64,000 bases of DNA. Origin: JAJEAO01 sp963667635 (lineage in GTDB: Bacteria; Acidobacteriota; Vicinamibacteria; Marinacidobacterales; Marinacidobacteraceae). A program made the translations under genes and the position numbers. The notes beneath the pieces were generated by a model. That model was not told the DNA's origin. It saw only the letters and a list, made by a program, of their open reading frames with translations, and did no database searches. Below, piece by piece: positions 59,573 through 64,000 of the stretch. The DNA is taken from assembly GCA_965232015.1 (NCBI GenBank), contig OZ246946.1, positions 3,472,001 through 3,536,000 on the forward strand, written 5' to 3'. Within the stretch, counting starts at the first letter, position 1, and every line of letters begins with the position of its first letter.

Positions 59573-60205
59573 GTGCGCCTCGACCCGCTTCCCGACGCGG
59601 TCGGGCCCGCGGCCCCGGTGGCCCCGCAGCCCATCCGGGTGGTCATCGGACTCGGCAACCCCGGCCCGCGTTACGACGGCACCCGGCACAACATCGGCTT
59701 CGACGCGGTGGCCGCGCTCCTCGACGGGCGAGACGGGCGCCGGCGTCACTTCGATGGCGGCGTGCTGACCGACGTGGAACTCCACGGCCGGGACATCTCC
59801 CTGTTCTTCCCCACGCTCTACATGAATCGCAGCGGTGGCCCGGTGCGGCGGCTGCTCGGCTCGAACGCGGTGCCTCCCGAGGCGGCGCTCGTCGTCTGCG
59901 ACGACATCGCGCTCCCGCTGGGCTCGATCCGGATTCGCCGACGGGGCAGTGACGGCGGACACAACGGGCTCTCCTCGATCTTCGGCGCCCTCGGGACCCG
60001 CGATGTGCCCCGGATGCGGCTCGGCGTCGGGTCGCCGCCCTCGGCCCGGGAGCAGTCCGACTACGTTCTCGACCGCTTCGCGCCCGACGAGACCGAGGTC
60101 GCGACCGACCTCGTGACGCGCGCCGCCCTCGCCATCGAGTGCGTCGTCAGTGACGGCCTCGATGCCGCCATGAACCGGTTCAACCGGACCGCGACCGCCG
60201 GCTGA
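59573..60205 (+). CDS. pth: Peptidyl-tRNA hydrolase
   Basis: 210 aa from GTG 59573. Frees tRNA from peptidyl-tRNA. VVIGLGNPGPRYDGTRHNIGF with catalytic His, then TLYMNRSGGPV, VVCDDIALPLGSIRIRRRGS and GGHNGLSSI. About 20 extra N-terminal residues precede the core; an alternative downstream start cannot be excluded. Confidence 0.94.
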   Translation: MRLDPLPDAVGPAAPVAPQPIRVVIGLGNPGPRYDGTRHNIGFDAVAALLDGRDGRRRHFDGGVLTDVELHGRDISLFFPTLYMNRSGGPVRRLLGSNAVPPEAALVVCDDIALPLGSIRIRRRGSDGGHNGLSSIFGALGTRDVPRMRLGVGSPPSAREQSDYVLDRFAPDETEVATDLVTRAALAIECVVSDGLDAAMNRFNRTATAG

Positions 60206-60272
60206 TGCTTCCTGGTCGCTCCGAAGGTGGCCGCCTGGCCGCGCCATCACCCCTTCCAGGAGGCCGCCTCCC

Positions 60273-60722
60273 ATGAGTGGCTACGAGTTCATGTTCATCC
60301 TCGATCCGACGCTGGACGACGCGGCGTCGCTCGAGGTCGTTGACCGGGTGGAGGCGATCGTCTCCAGCCAGGGAGGTCACGTCGTGAGCCTCAAGCCGTG
60401 GGAACGGCGGCGGCTCGCGTATCCGATCGAGGGCCACAACGAGGGCCTCTACATGCTCTGCTACTTCGATGCGCCGCCGGCCGCGATCACCGGGATCCGG
60501 AGCCGGGTGCGGCTCACCGAGGGAGTGCTGCGCTTCATTGTGCTCCGCACCGACCAGGAAACCCGGGAGCGTGACCAGGCGGCGGACGTCCGTCGCCGGC
60601 AGGAGCGCGCGACACGCGCCGCGGAGCAGGCCGCCCGAAAGCAGGCTCGGGCCGCGGAGGGCGCCGGCCGGCCCCCCCGGTCCTCTTCCCCCGCCCGACC
60701 GGCGGCCAAGGAGTCCCGATGA
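60273..60722 (+). CDS. rpsF: Ribosomal protein bS6
   Basis: 149 aa. Core SGYEFMFILDPTLDDAAS and WERRRLAYPIEGHNEGLYML; the C-terminal ~50 residues are an Ala/Arg-rich helix and tail longer than usual. CAGGAGG lies upstream of the ATG. The 67-bp leader could carry the S6:S18 autoregulatory motif, which needs folding to check. Stop overlaps rpsR (ATGA). Confidence 0.95.
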   Translation: MSGYEFMFILDPTLDDAASLEVVDRVEAIVSSQGGHVVSLKPWERRRLAYPIEGHNEGLYMLCYFDAPPAAITGIRSRVRLTEGVLRFIVLRTDQETRERDQAADVRRRQERATRAAEQAARKQARAAEGAGRPPRSSSPARPAAKESR

Positions 60723-60967
60723 GCGACCGTCCCCCGATGCAGCGCCGCCCGCCGCGCCGCCGTTCCCGGCGCCGCGTGCGCATCAACCCCCTCCTGAACG
60801 GCGTGGACCGCGTGGACTGGAAGGACGTGGACTTCCTCCGCGAGTTCCTCGGCGACCGCGCCCGGATCACGCCCCGTCGCGTCAACCGCAGCCCGGCCCG
60901 CATCCAGCGGAAGATCCGGGTCGCGATCCAGCGGGCCCGGACCATGGCCCTCCTGCCCTACGAGTAG
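60719..60967 (+). CDS. rpsR: Ribosomal protein bS18
   Basis: 82 aa, very basic. VDWKDVDFLREFLGDRARIT then RRVNRSPARIQRKIRVAIQR match bS18, which pairs with bS6 on the 30S platform. No zinc-binding cysteines (C- form). Start overlaps the rpsF stop. Confidence 0.94.
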   Translation: MSDRPPMQRRPPRRRSRRRVRINPLLNGVDRVDWKDVDFLREFLGDRARITPRRVNRSPARIQRKIRVAIQRARTMALLPYE

Positions 60968-60976
60968 GTCGGAACA

Positions 60977-61558
60977 ATGCGGCTGCTGCTGAGAGAACCC
61001 GTCGAGTCCCTCGGGGAACCCGGGGACGAGGTCGTCGTCCGGGCCGGGTACGCCCGCAACTACCTGCTTCCCCGCCGGATCGCGGTCCCGATCACGGAGG
61101 AGAACCGTCACGAGGTCCAGGCGGCCCGCCAGGAGTGGGCGGTGCGCCGGATGCGGGAGCGCGAGGCGGCGACGGCGCTCGCCGAGGCCCTCACCGGACG
61201 CACCCTCCACTTCGAGCGCCGGGTCAAGACCGACTCCGACGCCCTCTACGGTTCCGTCTCGGTGCAGGACATCGCCCGGGAGCTCGCGGACGCCGGTTTC
61301 GAGATCCCCCGGAACCGCATCCTGCTGGGCAGTGCGATCAAGCACGCTGGAGATGCTTCGGTGCGACTCAGGCTGCACGCCGAGGTGGAAGTGGAACTCG
61401 CCATCGAGGTCCTGCCCATCGCGGCGGGAACCCTGGGCGTGGACCCGGTTCCGGTTCTCCCGCCACCGGACGCGGATCCGGACGACGAGGAGACGGACGA
61501 CGAGGAGACGGGCGACGACGAGACGGACGACGACTACGACGACTACGCGTACCTCTGA
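60977..61558 (+). CDS. rplI: Ribosomal protein bL9 with long acidic tail
   Basis: 193 aa. N-domain MRLLLREPVESLGEPGDEVV and VRAGYARNYLLPRRIAVPIT, connecting helix and C-domain (LYGSVSVQDIARELADAGFE). The typical protein is ~150 aa; here the last ~35 residues are nearly all Asp/Glu/Thr (DDEETDDEETGDDETDDDYD), an unusual extension. Confidence 0.94.
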   Translation: MRLLLREPVESLGEPGDEVVVRAGYARNYLLPRRIAVPITEENRHEVQAARQEWAVRRMREREAATALAEALTGRTLHFERRVKTDSDALYGSVSVQDIARELADAGFEIPRNRILLGSAIKHAGDASVRLRLHAEVEVELAIEVLPIAAGTLGVDPVPVLPPPDADPDDEETDDEETGDDETDDDYDDYAYL

Positions 61559-61685
61559 CGCACCCGTCCGCCCGACGGCCGGCGCTTTTCCGCCGTCCCC
61601 GGGTCCGGACTCGCGGGGCGGCCGCGCCGGGAACGGGGTGCCCGGATCACGCGCCGTCGTCCCTCTTCGGCCGCTGACGTAGCGG

Positions 61686-63134
61686 GTGCCCCCGGTGCCC
61701 GAAGCACCCATCAGGCTCCCCCACGACGAGGGCGCGGAGCGCGCCGTCCTCGCGGCCGTGCTCGTGGACGCCGCGCAGCTCGACGCCGTCCGGGACATCG
61801 TCGAGGCGTCGGACTTCTTCGACGTGCGCCACCGGCGCATCTTCGCGGCGCTTTGCGAACTCGACGACGAGGCGAAGGGAGCGATCGACCTGGTCACTCT
61901 GATCGCCCATCTGCGGGGAGACGCCCTCCAGGCCGCGGGAGGCCCGGCGTATCTGGTCGAGCTGTTCGAGGGAACGGCGCGCTCGGCGAACGCCGCCGGC
62001 TACGCACGGGTGGTGCGCGAGCGTTCGGTGAGCCGGCGACTCCACCGGCTCGCCGGGCAGCTCGCCAGGGAGTCGCTGGAGGAGAACCCGGCGCCGCTGA
62101 TCGCCGATGCGGAGCAGAAGCTCCTCGACCTCGCCGAGGGACATCTCGGCGCCGGCCCGGTGCCGATCGCGAAGGAGCTGGGGCGCGTGCTCGCGGAGGC
62201 CGAGCGCGAGCGCGACGGCTTCCCGGGAATCCGGACCCACTTCCACAAGCTGGACGCGGTGATGGGGGGCCTCCGAAAGTCGGATCTGATCCTCGTCGGA
62301 GCCCGCCCCGGGGAGGGGAAGACCAGCCTCGCGCTCAACATCGCGCTCGCGGCGGCCGGAGACGGGAACACGGTCCTGTTCTTCAGCCTCGAGATGCCCC
62401 TGCGCCAGATCGTCACGCGGTTGCTGTTCTCCCGGGCGCGGGTGGACGCCGGACCGCTCCACCGCCCGGGGCGGATGAGCGACGGGGACATCGAGCGCCT
62501 CCGCGTCGCGGTGAAGGACGTGGGGGCCATGAAGATCCATGTGGACGACTCGAACGTGAGTCCGGTGGATCTGCGGTCGAGGGCCAGGCAGCTCAAGCGC
62601 GATCAGCAGGGGCTCGACCTCGTGATCGTGGATTACCTCCAGCTCATGCAGGCGACCCGCCCCGGCGAGCGGCGTTTCGACAACCGCAACCTCGAGCTCG
62701 GGGAGATCAGCCGCTCGCTGAAACTGCTGGCCAAGGATCTCGATGTCCCGGTGGTCGCCCTGTCCCAGTTGAGCCGGGCGCCCGAGCAGCGGGACTTCGC
62801 CCGCCCGCAGCTCGCCGACCTGCGCGAATCCGGATCGCTCGAGCAGGATGCGGACATCGTGCTGCTCATCCACAATCCGCATCGCCCCCGGCGCGCCGGC
62901 AAGGCCGCCCCCGAGGAGCACTCCGAGCCCGCGCCCTCGCGCAGGATCATCGTGGCCAAGAACCGCAACGGCCGCACCGGCGAGGTCGAGCTGGCGTGGC
63001 TGGGCCAGTTCACGCTCTTCGACAACATCGAGGCCGCCAGCGACGACTTCGGTCCGGACGACTACCCCGGGGATCCGGGGGCGAACGGCTCGGACCCCGG
63101 TTATCCCGGCTTCGGCGAAGACACGGGTTTCTAG
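61686..63134 (+). CDS. dnaB: Replicative DNA helicase
   Basis: 482-aa hexameric helicase. N-terminal DnaB domain (EGAERAVLAAVLVDAAQLDA), RecA-like core with Walker A GARPGEGKTSLALNIA, FFSLEMPLRQIVTRLLFSRA, VIVDYLQLM, ALSQLSRAPE and IIVAKNRNGRTGEVEL. GTG start at 61686 (another GTG at 61695). C-terminal DFGPDDYPGDP tail is acidic. The gap 61559-61685 shows no gene. Confidence 0.95.
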   Translation: MPPVPEAPIRLPHDEGAERAVLAAVLVDAAQLDAVRDIVEASDFFDVRHRRIFAALCELDDEAKGAIDLVTLIAHLRGDALQAAGGPAYLVELFEGTARSANAAGYARVVRERSVSRRLHRLAGQLARESLEENPAPLIADAEQKLLDLAEGHLGAGPVPIAKELGRVLAEAERERDGFPGIRTHFHKLDAVMGGLRKSDLILVGARPGEGKTSLALNIALAAAGDGNTVLFFSLEMPLRQIVTRLLFSRARVDAGPLHRPGRMSDGDIERLRVAVKDVGAMKIHVDDSNVSPVDLRSRARQLKRDQQGLDLVIVDYLQLMQATRPGERRFDNRNLELGEISRSLKLLAKDLDVPVVALSQLSRAPEQRDFARPQLADLRESGSLEQDADIVLLIHNPHRPRRAGKAAPEEHSEPAPSRRIIVAKNRNGRTGEVELAWLGQFTLFDNIEAASDDFGPDDYPGDPGANGSDPGYPGFGEDTGF

Positions 63135-63137
63135 CCG

Positions 63138-64000
63138 ATGCCGCGCTCGAAGGGCGTCCGGTTCGCCTGCAGCGAATGCGGTCAGGACTTCGGCCGCTGG
63201 ATGGGCTACTGCCCCTCGTGCGGGAGCCGGACTCCCCTCGTCGAGGAGGCCGCGGCGCGGAGGCCTCCCGCGAAGGGAGGCTGGCGCGGTTTCGCCTCGG
63301 CCGCCGGGCGAGTCGCCGAGCCGGTGCGCTGGAACGATGTGGATGCCGCCGCCGCCCCGAGGCGGCCGCTCGGGATCGGCGAGCTGGACCGCGTCCTGGG
63401 CGGCGGCGTCGTTCCCGGTTCGGCGGTTCTCGTGGCCGGCGAGCCCGGGGCGGGGAAGAGCACGCTCCTGCTGCAGCTCGCCGCCGCCGCCGCGAAACCG
63501 GCCGGTTCCGCCTCCGGCGTCCCGGTCCTCTACGTCAGCGGCGAGGAGTCGGAGCAGCAGATCCGGCTGAGGGGCGACCGCCTCGGCCTTCGTCCCGAGA
63601 CCCTTCAGCTCTATTGCGAGACCGAGATTCCGCGAATCCTCGACGCCGCGGCGCGGATTCGCCCCCGGCTCCTGATCCTCGATTCGATCCAGTGCGTCCA
63701 TCTGCCCGAGGTGTCCGGGGCGCCGGGCACGGTGACGCAGGTGCGCGAGTCCGCCGCCGCGCTGGTGGTCCACGCCAAGTCCACCGGCGTTCCGGTGTTT
63801 CTCATCGGGCACGTGAACAAGGAGGGCTCGATCGCCGGCCCCCGTACGCTCGAACACCTCGTGGACACCGTGCTCCATTTCGAAGGGGATCGTCGCCAGC
63901 CCCACCGGTTGCTTCGGGCGGTGAAGAATCGGTTCGGGGCCGCCGGCGAACTCGGCGTCTTCGACATGACCGGAAAGGGCCTCGTTCCGGTCCGCAATCC
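63138..64000 (+). CDS. radA: DNA repair protein RadA (partial, runs off the right edge)
   Basis: RecA-like branch-migration helicase for recombination. Starts 3 nt after dnaB. N-terminal zinc finger CSECGQDFGRWMGYCPSCG, Walker A GEPGAGKSTLLLQLA, then LLILDSIQCVHLPEVSGAPG and the RadA signature KNRFG in LLRAVKNRFGAAGELGVF. 287 codons are present; the Lon-like C-terminal domain lies beyond the window. Confidence 0.95.
   Translation, partial: MPRSKGVRFACSECGQDFGRWMGYCPSCGSRTPLVEEAAARRPPAKGGWRGFASAAGRVAEPVRWNDVDAAAAPRRPLGIGELDRVLGGGVVPGSAVLVAGEPGAGKSTLLLQLAAAAAKPAGSASGVPVLYVSGEESEQQIRLRGDRLGLRPETLQLYCETEIPRILDAAARIRPRLLILDSIQCVHLPEVSGAPGTVTQVRESAAALVVHAKSTGVPVFLIGHVNKEGSIAGPRTLEHLVDTVLHFEGDRRQPHRLLRAVKNRFGAAGELGVFDMTGKGLVPVRN

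Noticed and set aside
1..64000. CRISPR array
   Set aside because: No series of regularly spaced repeats; tandem repeats found have only two or three units.
1..64000. Complete insertion sequence or integrase-borne island
   Set aside because: No transposase or integrase gene is recognisable; only short repeats that could be transposon ends were seen.

Overview
High-GC bacterial DNA from a diderm: there are lipoproteins with lipoboxes, a LolB-like gene and Tat and Sec signal peptides. The gene style (many lipoprotein amidohydrolases, FG-GAP/ASPIC proteins, PQQ-type beta-propeller enzymes, an SPFH/NfeD pair, SelA with SelD) resembles Acidobacteriota or Gemmatimonadota-like lineages, but no marker here settles the phylum. 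Two genes carry a single-base frameshift, which may be real decay or assembly error.

Region 1 (1-9144, minus strand) is the most striking part. It is one polarised cassette read as hepT, mntA, hsdM, hepT, mntA fused to hsdS, a RloC-like zinc-hook ATPase, then hsdR, with almost every junction overlapping or within a few bases. It joins a type I restriction-modification system, two HEPN/MNT (type VII) toxin-antitoxin modules and a candidate anticodon nuclease. The second MntA antitoxin is in frame with the HsdS specificity subunit.

Region 2 (9.2-26 kb) mixes secreted or lipoprotein hydrolases (amidohydrolase, gamma-glutamyltransferase) with stress and defence genes: a Fic AMPylase, VapBC, an orphan FitA-type antitoxin, a DUF4268 nuclease-like protein, an AAA ATPase/DUF4276 pair and a frameshifted DUF4143 ATPase. 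An unpartnered CoxL-type molybdoenzyme subunit and an SPFH/NfeD membrane pair also lie here.

Region 3 (26-41 kb) holds a methyltransferase, an FG-GAP/ASPIC protein, a second DUF4143 ATPase, more amidohydrolases and NTF2-like proteins, a DoxX/PQQ-dehydrogenase pair, a GmrSD-like DUF262-DUF1524 protein, a sugar dehydrogenase with a frameshift and a serine hydrolase. Intergenic repeats, a G-quadruplex motif and a 196-bp inverted-repeat element sit at 24.6 and 30.1 kb.

Region 4 (41-53.7 kb) is metabolic: an oxidoreductase-SelD fusion with dapF, a second Fic protein, an LLM flavoprotein, an XRE-ImmA regulator with a truncated PIN toxin, nth, thiS-thiG, selA and purH. Region 5 (53.7-64 kb, plus strand) is a conserved housekeeping run: TPR protein, LolB-like lipoprotein, ispE, tRNA-Gln, prs, rplY, pth, rpsF, rpsR, rplI, dnaB and radA. 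The ispE frame has no stop codon before tRNA-Gln and reads right through it.

Defence and toxin genes are therefore scattered among ordinary metabolic genes, and several of them look locally less GC-rich than their neighbours, which suggests acquisition by transfer.
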